This document shows positions 18,721 to 27,834 of a stretch of DNA of 64,000 bases, one piece after another (position 1 is the stretch's first letter; every line of letters starts with the position of its first letter). The position numbers and the translations under genes were made by a program. The notes below the pieces were generated by a model. It saw nothing but the letters and a program-made list of their open reading frames with translations. It searched no databases and was not told the origin of the DNA. The DNA is from Chitinimonas sp. BJYL2 (GTDB lineage Bacteria > Pseudomonadota > Gammaproteobacteria > Burkholderiales > Chitinimonadaceae): assembly GCF_027257935.1 (NCBI RefSeq), contig NZ_JANZKW010000004.1, positions 310,001 to 374,000 of the forward strand. Direction: 5' to 3'.

Positions 18721-20424
18721 ATGCTGCGCCCTACCCTGATCGCACTGAGCCTGCTCGCCACCGGCGCGACCCAAGCCGCCGACCGCATCACCGACCTGCC
18801 CTTTGCTACCCGCTCTGAAGTCATCGCCCCGCATGCGGTCGCTGCCACCAGCCAGCCGCTGGCCACCCAGATTGCGCTGGATGTGATGAAACAGGGCGGC
18901 AATGCGATTGATGCCGCGATTGCGGCCAACGCGGCGCTGGGGCTGATGGAACCGGTGGGTTGCGGGATTGGCGGCGACCTTTATGCGATTGTGTGGGACG
19001 CCAAGACCCAGAAGCTCTACGGCCTGAACGGCAGCGGCCGCTCGCCGCAGAGCCTGAGTCTCAAGCAGCTCAAGGTGGAGTTGGCCAAGCAGAAGCTGAC
19101 GGCGATTCCGCCGTTCGGCCCGCTGCCGGTCAGCGTACCCGGCACGGTGGATGGCTGGTTCTCGCTGCATCAGCGCTTTGGCAAGCTGCCGATGGACCAG
19201 ATACTCGCCCCCACCATCCGCTATGCGCGCGAGGGCTTTCCGGTCAGCGATGTGATCAGCTATTACTGGCGCCGCAATGTGCAGACGCTGATCAAGTATC
19301 CCGGCATCCGCGAGCAGTTCACACGCGATGGCGTAGGTCCGGCAAAGGGGCAGATGTGGACCAACCCGAATCTGGCCAACACCTACGAGGCCCTCGCCAA
19401 AGGCGGCCGCGATGCCTTCTACAAAGGTGAGATTGCCCGCAAGATCGCGGCTTACATGAAGCGCAATGGCGGTTACCTGAGCGAGGCCGATCTGGCCGCG
19501 CACAAGAGCGAATGGGTGGAGCCGGTCTCGGTGAACTACCGTGGCTACGATGTGTGGGAGCTGCCGCCCAATACGCAGGGTATTGCCGCCCTGCAGGCAC
19601 TCAATATCCTGGAGGGCTACGACTTCAAGCCCGGCGACTTTGGCAGCACGACGCATATCCACCGCTTTGTCGAAGCCACCAAACTGGCCTTTGCCGACCG
19701 CGCGCGTTACTACGCCGATCAGGACTTCTTCAAGACGCCGCTCAAGCAGCTGCTCAGCGACGAGTATGCCGCCGACCGTCGCAAGCTGATCGACGACGCG
19801 CGCGCCATGCAAACCGTGAACGCCGGCGATGTGATCCTCAAGCAAAGCGACACCATCTACCTGACCACGGCCGATGCCGAGGGCAATATGGTCTCGCTGA
19901 TCCAGAGCAATTTCCGCGGTATGGGCAGCGGCATGGCGCCCGAGGACCTCGGCTTCATCCTGCAAGATCGCGGCCAGCTGTTTGCGCTCGATGAAGGCCA
20001 TGCCAACGTGTACGCGCCCGGCAAACGCCCGTTCCAGACCATCATTCCCGCCTTCATCAGCAAAGACGGCCAGCCTTGGGTCAGCTTTGGCCTGATGGGG
20101 GGAGATATGCAGCCACAGGGCCACACGCAGATCGTGATGAACCTGATCGACTTCGGCATGAACCTGCAGGAGGCAGGCGATGCGCCACGCATTTACTGGG
20201 ACAGCCCGCAGCAACCCACGGGCGGTACCGTGAGCGATGGCGGCACGGTGAGTCTGGAAACCGGCTTCCCCTATCGCAGCATCCAGCAGTTGCTGCAAAA
20301 GCGGCACAAGATCAGCTACGACCTGGGTGGTTACGGTGGTTACCAGGCCATCATGCGTTTGCCTAACGGCGCATGGGCCGCCGCCAGCGAATCGCGCAAG
20401 GACGGGCAAGCGGCCGGGTATTGA
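18721..20424 (+). CDS. ggt: Gamma-glutamyltransferase
   Basis: A 567-residue periplasmic Ntn-hydrolase that transfers or hydrolyses the gamma-glutamyl group of glutathione. The signal peptide is MLRPTLIALSLLATGATQAA. The large-subunit blocks QPLATQIALDVMKQGGNAIDAAIAAN (split: ALDVMKQGGNAIDAA) and PVGCGIGGDLYAIV are present. The autoprocessing nucleophile is Thr378 in SDTIYLTTADAEGNMVSLIQ, and the oxyanion region GMGSGMAPEDLGFILQDRG follows. The start ATG at 18721 gives the expected signal peptide and full family length; the frame is open earlier but without a leader. Glutathione turnover in the periplasm is the likely role. Confidence 0.94.
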   Translation: MLRPTLIALSLLATGATQAADRITDLPFATRSEVIAPHAVAATSQPLATQIALDVMKQGGNAIDAAIAANAALGLMEPVGCGIGGDLYAIVWDAKTQKLYGLNGSGRSPQSLSLKQLKVELAKQKLTAIPPFGPLPVSVPGTVDGWFSLHQRFGKLPMDQILAPTIRYAREGFPVSDVISYYWRRNVQTLIKYPGIREQFTRDGVGPAKGQMWTNPNLANTYEALAKGGRDAFYKGEIARKIAAYMKRNGGYLSEADLAAHKSEWVEPVSVNYRGYDVWELPPNTQGIAALQALNILEGYDFKPGDFGSTTHIHRFVEATKLAFADRARYYADQDFFKTPLKQLLSDEYAADRRKLIDDARAMQTVNAGDVILKQSDTIYLTTADAEGNMVSLIQSNFRGMGSGMAPEDLGFILQDRGQLFALDEGHANVYAPGKRPFQTIIPAFISKDGQPWVSFGLMGGDMQPQGHTQIVMNLIDFGMNLQEAGDAPRIYWDSPQQPTGGTVSDGGTVSLETGFPYRSIQQLLQKRHKISYDLGGYGGYQAIMRLPNGAWAAASESRKDGQAAGY

Positions 20425-20436
20425 TCCGTCGCCAGC

Positions 20437-20463
20437 TTGTTGGCGGGCAAGGCAGCGTAGAAT
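20437..20463 (+). promoter_or_regulatory. Candidate promoter of the DMT transporter gene
   Basis: TTGTTG (20437-20442), a 15-bp spacer and TAGAAT (20458-20463). The in-frame ATG at 20462 would fall inside this -10 box, which is why the downstream GTG at 20501 is preferred as the start. Confidence 0.35.
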
Positions 20464-20500
20464 GCGCAGCCTTGCCCGTTTTACTTCTGGTGGCCCGCTC

Positions 20501-21367
20501 GTGAACTACGCTGTCGCTGTCCTGCTGTTCGTCACCCTGGTCTGGGGGACGACTTTCCCGCTGCTTAAATCGGCCTCTGCCACGCTCAGTGGCGTGGAGA
20601 TGTCGGCTGCGCGCTTTGTGGTGGCCGCCATGGTCATGCTGCCCTTCGTGCTCAAGGCGCGCCGCGAAACCTGGCGTGATGGTGCGCTGCTGGGCGCGCT
20701 GGCGCTGACTTCCTATGTGGCACAAGCCTTTGGTCTGGAACATATTTCGTCAAACCGCAGCGCTTTTCTCACCAGCCTGAATGTGCTGATGGTGCCCTTC
20801 CTGGGCCTCTTGTTCGGCGGGCGGATTTCGGCGGTGATGCTGGGGGCAGCGGCCTTGGCCTGTGCAGGTATCGGGCTGATGTCCTGGGAAGGTGGCGGCA
20901 ACTGGCTGGGCGATGGTGCCACCGTGATCTGCGCGCTGGCTTATGCGCTGTACACGATCGTGCTCTCGCAACGTGCGGGCAAGCACGAGGCGCGGCAGCT
21001 CGCAGCCACGCAGATCATCTTCATGGCGGTATTCGGTGTGCTGTGGGTGCTCGGCAAGGCCGCGTTTGATGGCGGCACCGCGCTGGGTACGCTGCCCGAA
21101 CGGTTGATGCCGCAGTGGTGGATCATTGTGTACCTGGGCCTGATCGCCACCGCCGGCATGCTGATGTTGCAAGCCTGGGCACAACGCAGCGTATCGGCCG
21201 ATAAAGCCGCCGTGATCTACGCCATGGAACCCGTGTTTGCGGCGCTGTTCGGCTGGGTGCTGCTCAGCGAATCGCTCACCATCCGCGCCGGGCTGGGTGG
21301 GGCGCTGGTAGTGGTGGCGGTGATTCTCAGCGAACTCAAGCCAGCCGTCGGGAAGTCCCCGGCCTGA
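20501..21367 (+). CDS. DMT/EamA family transporter
   Basis: A 288-residue inner-membrane protein with two EamA repeats and about ten membrane segments. It starts VNYAVAVLLFVTLVWGTTFPLLKSA. The repeat ends LTSLNVLMVPFLGLLFG and, in the second half, KAAVIYAMEPVFAALFGWVLLSESLT are family signatures. The substrate is unknown (amino acids or metabolites in characterised relatives). I chose GTG at 20501. An ATG at 20462 is in frame but overlaps a TAGAAT that looks like a -10 box. It follows ggt by 76 nt on the same strand. Confidence 0.86.
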   Translation: MNYAVAVLLFVTLVWGTTFPLLKSASATLSGVEMSAARFVVAAMVMLPFVLKARRETWRDGALLGALALTSYVAQAFGLEHISSNRSAFLTSLNVLMVPFLGLLFGGRISAVMLGAAALACAGIGLMSWEGGGNWLGDGATVICALAYALYTIVLSQRAGKHEARQLAATQIIFMAVFGVLWVLGKAAFDGGTALGTLPERLMPQWWIIVYLGLIATAGMLMLQAWAQRSVSADKAAVIYAMEPVFAALFGWVLLSESLTIRAGLGGALVVVAVILSELKPAVGKSPA

Positions 21368-21640
21368 TTGCGGCGGGCGGCAACACGGGCTATCAATCAG
21401 GCAGGTACTTGCGTACTGCCTGACATGCCCTTCCCCGCCGGTCTTGCTGCAGATGTCCGACACTCGTCGATGTGCTCGGGAACGCCGCCAGGCAATCAGG
21501 CTCAAAGCAGCTGTAGGGTCTGCAATGGCATGGATACAGGTCGTGCAAGCCTTATCGGGATGATCGCTGACAGTCTACCCAAGCTGGCAGCTGGCTATCT
21601 ATTCCGCCCCTAGCGAGCCGCCAACCGGGGAGCACCCACC

Positions 21641-22849
21641 ATGCAGGCGCCGGTCTTTTCCCTCATCCATCTGAATCGCCTACCGCTGCGGGCCCTGATG
21701 AGTCTGGCCCTGCTTTTGCTGTTAAGCGCCTGTGCCTCCCACCGACCACCCGACATTCCCAGGGAAATCCTGTTTCAGGATGCCCACTTCACCCCGGCAG
21801 CCGTGCCCTCGGCAGCGTCCTTGTTCGAGCCAAGTGCGGCCATGCAGCGGTTTGTCGATACCGAGCTGCGTGTGGGCGCGCAAAAAAAGGGGCCGGCACG
21901 CGCACTCATGGATGCGCTCTATCGCCAGGGCAACCTGCGTATCAACTACGACGCCGCGCAGACACGCGGTGCAGCCGAGACCTTCGCAGAAGGTGCCGGC
22001 AATTGTCTCTCGCTCGCCGTCATGACCGCGGCGCTGGCCAAGCAGGTGGGACTACCGGTGATATACCATGAGGTCCATATCGCAAGAGGCACCTGGAGCC
22101 GCACCCAGAACACCTTGTTCAGGATTGGCCACGTCAACGTCACCATCGGATACACCGATCTCGTGCGGACATCGCGCTTCGCACTGGATCCGGCGCTCAC
22201 CGTGGATTTCACCCCTCAGGACTTGCGCGGCGAGCGGAATCGGGACGACATCCCGGAATCGCGGATACTCGCCATGTTCTACAACAACCGGGCCGCCGAG
22301 CTGATGGTGGCAGGCCGGACCAACGAGGCGTACTGGCATGCCCGCGAGGCCATCCGTCAGGACCCCGGCTTTGAAGCGAGCTACAACACCCTGGGCGTGA
22401 TCTATAACCGCCACGGATTGATGGATGCGGCAGAGCGCCTTTACGCCAGCTTGCTACAGCGACACGCAGATGACCCTACGGTGCTGTCCAACCTGCTGCT
22501 GGTGCTGAACAAGCAAGGCAAGACGGCAGAGGCAGCAAGCATCGAGGCTCGTCTGGCACGGCTGGACAAAGACACCCCGTTCAAATCACTGATGCAAGGC
22601 CAGACCGCCTTGGCCAACCAGCAGTACACCGAGGCCATCAGCCACTTTCAGCGTGAGTTGCAGCGCGACCCGGATTACCATGAAACCCATCTCGGGCTGG
22701 CCCTGGCGTACTACCATCTGGGCCGTTTGAGCCTGGCCCGCAGCCATATGAGCAAAGCCCAGGCAAATGCCGAAACCGGCGCAGACCGGATACGCTATGC
22801 AGCCAAGCTCGCCCGACTGGTACAGGTCCAGCCCGTGCCGGGCGGCTGA
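21641..22849 (+). CDS. Lipoprotein with transglutaminase-like domain and TPR repeats
   Basis: A 402-residue protein. The signal ends in a lipobox, LLLSACASH, so Cys31 is the likely lipidated residue. Residues about 75-190 look like a transglutaminase/SirB1-type fold: ALMDALYRQGNLRINYDAAQTRGAAETF, then the nucleophile context GAGNCLSLAVMTAALAKQVG, a histidine in RIGHVNVTIG and an aspartate in ALDPALTVDF. Residues about 215-400 are tetratricopeptide repeats (EAYWHAREAIRQDPGFEASY, YTEAISHFQRELQRDPDYHE). The Cys-His-Asp set suggests a peptidase or amidase role tethered to a membrane, with TPRs for partners. No operon partner is evident. Confidence 0.8.
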   Translation: MQAPVFSLIHLNRLPLRALMSLALLLLLSACASHRPPDIPREILFQDAHFTPAAVPSAASLFEPSAAMQRFVDTELRVGAQKKGPARALMDALYRQGNLRINYDAAQTRGAAETFAEGAGNCLSLAVMTAALAKQVGLPVIYHEVHIARGTWSRTQNTLFRIGHVNVTIGYTDLVRTSRFALDPALTVDFTPQDLRGERNRDDIPESRILAMFYNNRAAELMVAGRTNEAYWHAREAIRQDPGFEASYNTLGVIYNRHGLMDAAERLYASLLQRHADDPTVLSNLLLVLNKQGKTAEAASIEARLARLDKDTPFKSLMQGQTALANQQYTEAISHFQRELQRDPDYHETHLGLALAYYHLGRLSLARSHMSKAQANAETGADRIRYAAKLARLVQVQPVPGG

Positions 22850-22917
22850 CCCAGCCATCGCCAGTACGTGATCCCCTTGCCAGACCGGGCCTCCACGGTG
22901 CATCGAACAGAAGCGGT

Positions 22918-23430
22918 ATGACTCCAGCCAGCCCCATCCTCATCAGCGCCTGCCTGATCGGCCAACCCGTCCGCTATGACGGGCGTGCGGCAGCTTGCGA
23001 TACAAGCCTGCTGGCGCAATGGGCGACAGCCGGTCGCCTGATACCGATCTGTCCTGAGCTGGCGGGTGGCTTGCCCGTCCCTAGACCCGCCGCCGAAATT
23101 ACCGGCGGTGCGGGCGGGCATGCCGTATTGGCGGGCAAGGCACATGTCATCACACGGCTGGGCGATGATGTGAGCCCCGCTTTCGTGCGCGGAGCCCAGG
23201 CGGCATTGGCTCTGGCACAGCAGCGTGGGGTGCAGGTGGCCATCCTCAAGGAAAACAGCCCCTCGTGCGGGGTGGCCCATAGCTATGACGGACACTTTAG
23301 CGGTACCCGTGTTGACGAACCCGGCGTCACGACGGCGCAATTGCGCGCGGCGGGCATTGCCGTATTCAGCGATCAGCAGCTCGCGGACGCTGCCGCTTGG
23401 ATTGCCCAACTGGACGCCCAAAACGAATGA
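22918..23430 (+). CDS. DUF523 domain protein
   Basis: A 170-residue cytoplasmic protein beginning MTPASPILISACLIGQPVRYDG. The conserved cysteines in ISACLIG, PICPELAGGL and KENSPSCG are the DUF523 pattern and look like a metal or cluster site. The molecular role is not known. Its stop overlaps the next ATG by 4 nt (ATGA), so the DUF1294 membrane protein is translationally coupled to it. Confidence 0.9.
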   Translation: MTPASPILISACLIGQPVRYDGRAAACDTSLLAQWATAGRLIPICPELAGGLPVPRPAAEITGGAGGHAVLAGKAHVITRLGDDVSPAFVRGAQAALALAQQRGVQVAILKENSPSCGVAHSYDGHFSGTRVDEPGVTTAQLRAAGIAVFSDQQLADAAAWIAQLDAQNE

Positions 23431-23777
23431 GCGGCGTGCGGCTTATCCTCAGCTTCGCCGCAGTGATGGCTGGCTTCATGCTGTGGCAAAGCGGTACGCT
23501 ACCCAATTGGCTCGCCATGCTCGCCGCCGTGAGCAGCGCAGCCAGCCTGCTGCTTTATGGCATCGACAAAGCCGCCGCCCAAGCCGGTGGCGCACGCGTG
23601 CCGGAACGGTGGTTACAGGGAATAAGTCTGGCCGGTGGCTGGCCCGGTGCTTTGCTGGCCCAGGCATTGTTTCGCCACAAAACGCGTAAACAGCCGTTTC
23701 TCTGGGTGTTCGGTCTCTGTGTGGTAATGAACATCGGCCTAATCAGCAGCCTCCTCTACCTCACCACGCCGCCCTGA
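23427..23777 (+). CDS. DUF1294 family small membrane protein
   Basis: A 116-residue protein with three hydrophobic segments. The DUF1294 signature is LLYGIDKAAAQAGGARVPERWLQGISLAGGWPGALLAQALFRHKTRKQPF (key parts: YGIDKAAA, RVPE, GGWPGA, RHKTRK). In longer relatives this domain follows a cold-shock domain; here it stands alone. The ATG overlaps the DUF523 stop. The function is unknown. Confidence 0.9.
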   Translation: MSGVRLILSFAAVMAGFMLWQSGTLPNWLAMLAAVSSAASLLLYGIDKAAAQAGGARVPERWLQGISLAGGWPGALLAQALFRHKTRKQPFLWVFGLCVVMNIGLISSLLYLTTPP

Positions 23778-23797
23778 TCGCACCGCCAGACAGCCGA

Positions 23798-25717
23798 TCA
23801 GACCAGGGAATCCGTCTGATCGGGCTCAAGCAACTGGCCCTTGGCAATAGCGTAGCCCTCAAGCAAGGAGCAGCCTTGCACCAGCGCGGCCTCCTTGAGA
23901 CTGACCGACTCCACCAGCGTAGCCACCACCGCCATCTCCCGCCGCTGCGCCGCAGCCAGGGCGGTCTGCCATAACCGCGCATGACGCTCGGCGTCATGGC
24001 CCAGCAAGGGGCGGGTGTCGAGCTTCAGCCAGCACCACTGAGCATCGGCAATATCCGCCAAAGCCAGCGCAGCCGGATCAGCTTTGTCCAGGGCCAGGCC
24101 CACGCCGATGGCCTGCAGGCTGCGCAGATTGATCTGAGCCTGGCCTTCGGCATGGAGTGCGGCGCTGGTGATTTCCAGTACCAGCCGTTCAGCAGCAACC
24201 GCATGCTTGAGCAAAGCTCGATGGATCACGGCCAGCAGATCCTTATCGTGCAACTGGCTCAGGGATAAATTGATCGCGATGCGCGGCGCCGCATCCCCCG
24301 CTTCCCGGTACCATTGCCCGGCCAGAGCGCAGGCATGGTGGATCAACCAGTGCCCCAGCTCCACGATGCGACCATTGATCTCGGCGATCTCGATAAACTC
24401 ACGGGCGGGCAAATGGCTACCATCCGCCTGACGCCAGCGCAGAAAGGCCTCGAAGGCATGCGGGTGCGCCGCGCCGGGCGCCATGATGGGCAGCAATTCC
24501 AGCGCCATTTCCTGACGCGCCAATGCCCCGGCCATGCGCTCATCCAGATCGGTTTCCTTGGCACAGAACAGGTTGGCGGCCTCACTGAAGAAGCGGAACT
24601 GACCCTTGCCACTGCCTTTGGCCGCGTACATGGCCGTGTCCGCCTGTTTGAGCAGCGTGGCGCCATCGGCACTGTCGGTCGGATAAATGGCGATCCCCAC
24701 ACTGGCGCCCACCTGATGCAGACGGCCTTCGTGTTCGACCGGGGTACACGCTGCCTTGATGAGCTTGCGCGCGACTGCCGCTACATCGCGCTCATCCACC
24801 ACCTCTTCGGCCACAATCACGAACTCATCGCCACCCATGCGCGCCACCACATCGCTCTCGCGCATGATCTGGGTAAACCGGCTCGCCACCGCCTTGAGCA
24901 CGGCATCGCCTGCCGCGTGGCCTTCCGTGTCATTGATGGTCTTGAAGTTATCAAGATCAATGAAAATCAGCGCCACCTTGCCTTCGTGCCGCCGGGCACG
25001 CGATTGCATATTGGCCAGCGCCTGTTGCAGGCTGGCGCGCGTCGGCAAACCGGTGAGTTCATCGCGGCCGCTCAGCTGGCGCAGTCGCTGCTCGTTGGTA
25101 TGGAATACCTCGATCTGGTTGGCCAACTCGCCCCGCGCCTGTGCCAGCAGGGCCGCCTGCTCCTGCAAACGCGCCTCGGCCTGCTCTGCACGGCGCTGCA
25201 TGCGGTGGCCGATGACCAACACGGCGGCCAGTGCACCCAGCAGCGACCAGACCCAGACCGGGACGCGATCCAGTACGCCCTGCTCCATGGAGCGGACCAC
25301 TTGCTCGCGCACCTGCGGCCTGGCCGTAAACAGCGTGGCATTACCTTCCAGCAACCAGATCTGGTTGCCGTGCCGCTCCTGATACCAATACTGATCGAAC
25401 GGCGCATTTTTCTGCTCACCCCGGTGCAGCACAAAGCCGAAGGAGCGCGCGCCGGGCTGCAGGGGGATATCAAAGTACACCCCGAAACTATCCGAGCCAG
25501 AAGGCGGATAGGGCTCAGACCAGGTCGACTGGCGCGGCAGATTCAGCGCATCACCCCACAGGTGCAGACCCCAGCCGTTGTAATCGGGATCATCCCGGTG
25601 GAAGTGCAGGCGTACGGTATCGGGCGGCACAGTAGACGCCTGTGTCGGCAGGGCCAACACGGCCGTCAGCGTGATCAGCAAGATCAACACGGCACGATTG
25701 AACATCGCCATTGGCAT
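23798..25717 (-). CDS. CBM41 (pullulanase-associated) sensor - GGDEF - degenerate EAL protein
   Basis: A 639-residue membrane receptor. Residues 1-28 are a signal or first membrane segment. Residues about 34-132 read VRLHFHRDDPDYNGWGLHLWGD, FGVYFDIPL, FGFVLHRGEQKNAPFDQY and HGNQIWLLEGNATLFTARP, which I recognise as the PUD/CBM41 alpha-glucan-binding domain of pullulanases. Then come a membrane span (153-170), a coiled coil (about 172-212), a GGDEF domain with an intact GGDEF motif (295-299) and inhibitory-site R286xxD289, and an EAL domain (about 400-635). In the EAL part EAL is EAF (423-425), DDFG is DKAD (544) and EGVE is TLVE (600-603), so hydrolysis of c-di-GMP is unlikely. It should make c-di-GMP in response to a periplasmic glycan. 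The start ATG at 25717 has GGAGAG upstream. Confidence 0.85.
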   Translation of the reverse strand: MPMAMFNRAVLILLITLTAVLALPTQASTVPPDTVRLHFHRDDPDYNGWGLHLWGDALNLPRQSTWSEPYPPSGSDSFGVYFDIPLQPGARSFGFVLHRGEQKNAPFDQYWYQERHGNQIWLLEGNATLFTARPQVREQVVRSMEQGVLDRVPVWVWSLLGALAAVLVIGHRMQRRAEQAEARLQEQAALLAQARGELANQIEVFHTNEQRLRQLSGRDELTGLPTRASLQQALANMQSRARRHEGKVALIFIDLDNFKTINDTEGHAAGDAVLKAVASRFTQIMRESDVVARMGGDEFVIVAEEVVDERDVAAVARKLIKAACTPVEHEGRLHQVGASVGIAIYPTDSADGATLLKQADTAMYAAKGSGKGQFRFFSEAANLFCAKETDLDERMAGALARQEMALELLPIMAPGAAHPHAFEAFLRWRQADGSHLPAREFIEIAEINGRIVELGHWLIHHACALAGQWYREAGDAAPRIAINLSLSQLHDKDLLAVIHRALLKHAVAAERLVLEITSAALHAEGQAQINLRSLQAIGVGLALDKADPAALALADIADAQWCWLKLDTRPLLGHDAERHARLWQTALAAAQRREMAVVATLVESVSLKEAALVQGCSLLEGYAIAKGQLLEPDQTDSLV

Positions 25718-25923
25718 GCCTCTCCGGAACCATAGGGCTGACGCGGTTGCGCCGACGAGCGTCATCTTGGTGTAAGACGACGGCTTTGGGCAAGCAAGCG
25801 TGCCATTGGCACCCTCGCCAGATCGATTCACGCCCTGCGCGGTCTGTCCGTCGCATTGCTGAGATGCGCGCAAACGGGTGAGCTAGTCTGAAACCTCATC
25901 GATATCCCCAAGAGGACCCTCCC

Positions 25924-26499
25924 ATGCTGCGCATCGCCGCCTGCCTGATCAGTCTCTCCCTGATCGGCACTACTGCACTGGCCAATGGCCGACCCGACCC
26001 CGCCAAGACCCTGCCGGCACAGCGCGAAGCACAAAGCCGCCTCGCCGTCATGGACGGCGAGTGGCGTGGCACCGCCTGGACGTTGCTGCCCAATGGCGAG
26101 AAGCACACGCTGACGCAGACCGAACGTGTCGGTACCCTGCTGGACGGAACGATCCGGCTGGTGGAGGGGCGTGGCTACACGGCAGAGGGCACGACAGCGT
26201 TCAATGCGTTTGCCGTGATCAGCTACAACCCCGCCACGCAAACCTACAGCATGCGCTCCCACGCCCAAGGGCAGACTGGGGACTTCACCATCAAGCCCTC
26301 GGATACCGGCTTCAGCTGGGAAATCCCGGCCGGGCCGATGACGATACGCTACACCGCCACAATCAAGGGCAAACAGTGGCGCGAAGTCGGCGAGCGCATC
26401 ATGCCGGGCCGTGATCCGGTACAGTTTTTCGAGATGAATCTGGAGCGCATTGGCGATAGCAGCTGGCCCGCCGGCGCGCCGGTATCACCCAAGCCCTGA
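25924..26499 (+). CDS. Secreted DUF1579-like protein
   Basis: A 191-residue exported protein with signal peptide MLRIAACLISLSLIGTTALA. The body (MDGEWRGTAWTLLPNGEK, TQTERVGTLLDGTIRLVEGRGY, FNAFAVISYNPATQTYSMRSHAQG) resembles the lipocalin-like DUF1579 fold: WxG near the start followed by antiparallel strands. The ligand and role are unknown. It stands alone and is convergent with tyrS, separated by a shared terminator. Confidence 0.75.
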   Translation: MLRIAACLISLSLIGTTALANGRPDPAKTLPAQREAQSRLAVMDGEWRGTAWTLLPNGEKHTLTQTERVGTLLDGTIRLVEGRGYTAEGTTAFNAFAVISYNPATQTYSMRSHAQGQTGDFTIKPSDTGFSWEIPAGPMTIRYTATIKGKQWREVGERIMPGRDPVQFFEMNLERIGDSSWPAGAPVSPKP

Positions 26500-26510
26500 G
26501 GCAGTGCCAA

Positions 26511-26552
26511 GCAACAAAAAAAGGTGAGCCACAGCTCACCTTTTTTTGTTGC
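26511..26552. terminator. Bidirectional terminator between the DUF1579-like gene and tyrS
   Basis: A 19-bp perfect stem, GCAACAAAAAAAGGTGAGC with its complement, closes on the loop CACA (26530-26533). A- and T-runs allow termination from either side. Confidence 0.92.
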
Positions 26553-26559
26553 TGCCGGA

Positions 26560-27834
26560 TCAAGCCCAGCTGATCAAGCCATACAGCTTCTTGCCACGCT
26601 TGAGCAGCGTGTAGCGGCCAAACAGGCGCTCGGCATCGCTGAAAGCATGGTCCAGCGCGTCCACCTTCTTGCCATTGATGCTGACCGCACCGCTCTGGAT
26701 GAACGTGCGCGCCTCGCTCTTGGACTTGGCCAGATTGGCAGCCACCAGCGCGTCAATCAAACCACTGACATCGCGCGCCAGCACCACGCCGGGTACGCCG
26801 TCGAGTGCCAGTTGTTCAAAATCATCTTCGGTCAGGCTGTCGAGGCTGTCGCTGAACAGGCTTTGCGAAATACGCTTGGCGGCTTCGACGGCGGCTTCGC
26901 CGTGCACCAGCGCCGTCACTTGCTCGGCGAGCACACGTTGCGCATCGGGCCGGCCTTCGCGGACTTTGTCCTCAGCTTCAATGCGATCAATCTCGGCCAC
27001 ACTCAAAAAGCTGAAATAGCGCAGGAATTTGTACACATCGGCATCGGCCGTGTTGAGCCAGAACTGGTAGAAGGCGTACGGCGATGTCTTCTTGGCATCC
27101 AGCCAGATCGTGCCGGATTCGGTCTTGCCGAACTTGGTGCCGTCGGCCTTGGTCACCAGCGGCATGGTCAGGCCGAACACCTGTTGCTGGTTCAGCCGGC
27201 GCGTCAGGTCCGTACCGGCGGTGATATTGCCCCACTGGTCGGAACCGCCAATCTGCAAGCGGCAGGCGTGGCGTTTGTTCAGTTCGGTGAAGTCGTAGCC
27301 TTGCAGCAGGCTGTAGGAAAACTCGGTGTACGAAATGCCCTGATCGTCGCGGTTGATGCGCTGCTGCACCGATTCCTTCTTGATCATGGCATTCACCGAG
27401 AAGTGCTTGCCGATGTCGCGCAGGAATTCGAGCGCGCCCATGCCGCCGAACCAGTCGTAGTTATTGGCCATGACCGCGCCATTGGTGCCCTCAAAGCTCA
27501 GGAAGGGCTCGACCTGTTTGCGGATCTTGCCCACCCAGCTTTCAATCACATCGGGCGTATTGAGCTTGCGCTCATTGGCCTTGAAGCTCGGGTCGCCAAT
27601 CATGCCGGTGGCACCACCTACCAAGGCAATGGGCTTGTGGCCCGCTTGCTGGAAGCGCTTGAGCACCAGAATCGGCACCAGGCTGCCGATATGCAGGCTG
27701 TCGGCCGTGGGGTCGAAGCCGCAATACAGCGTTACTTGCTCCTTCGACAGCATCTCGTCGAGCGCGGCGGCGTCGGTCGTCTGGGCGATCAGGCCTCGGG
27801 CTTGCAGGTCCTGGAGCAAGGGGTTCTGGTACAT
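26560..27834 (-). CDS. tyrS: Tyrosyl-tRNA synthetase
   Basis: A 424-residue class I synthetase. The N-terminal catalytic domain shows [19 protein letters not shown] (HIGH-like), [11 protein letters not shown], the tyrosine-binding LLQGYDF and GGSDQWGNI, and the KMSKS-like loop KFGKTESG. The C-terminal S4 RNA-binding domain starts near [21 protein letters not shown]. The segment [27 protein letters not shown] is typical of bacterial TyrRS. I use the ATG at 27834; an in-frame GTG lies four codons upstream. TAGAAT (27881-27876, minus) is a plausible -10 box. Confidence 0.97.
   Translation of the reverse strand: MYQNPLLQDLQARGLIAQTTDAAALDEMLSKEQVTLYCGFDPTADSLHIGSLVPILVLKRFQQAGHKPIALVGGATGMIGDPSFKANERKLNTPDVIESWVGKIRKQVEPFLSFEGTNGAVMANNYDWFGGMGALEFLRDIGKHFSVNAMIKKESVQQRINRDDQGISYTEFSYSLLQGYDFTELNKRHACRLQIGGSDQWGNITAGTDLTRRLNQQQVFGLTMPLVTKADGTKFGKTESGTIWLDAKKTSPYAFYQFWLNTADADVYKFLRYFSFLSVAEIDRIEAEDKVREGRPDAQRVLAEQVTALVHGEAAVEAAKRISQSLFSDSLDSLTEDDFEQLALDGVPGVVLARDVSGLIDALVAANLAKSKSEARTFIQSGAVSINGKKVDALDHAFSDAERLFGRYTLLKRGKKLYGLISWA

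Noticed and set aside
18520-20409. A 629-codon frame on the minus strand antisense to ggt.
   Set aside because: Ggt has full catalytic motifs and a signal peptide; the antisense frame has none and ends without features.
21368-21613. An 81-codon plus-strand frame between the DMT transporter and the TPR lipoprotein.
   Set aside because: Weak start, mixed composition and no family similarity. I regard this gap as non-coding.
23774-23801. CTGATCG and CGATCAG repeat between DUF1294 and the GGDEF gene as a terminator.
   Set aside because: The stem is only 7 bp with a 14-base loop and has no T-run on either strand.
24314-25735. A 473-codon plus-strand frame antisense to the CBM41-GGDEF-EAL gene.
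   Set aside because: No domain or start signal; its length is explained by the codon bias of the real gene.
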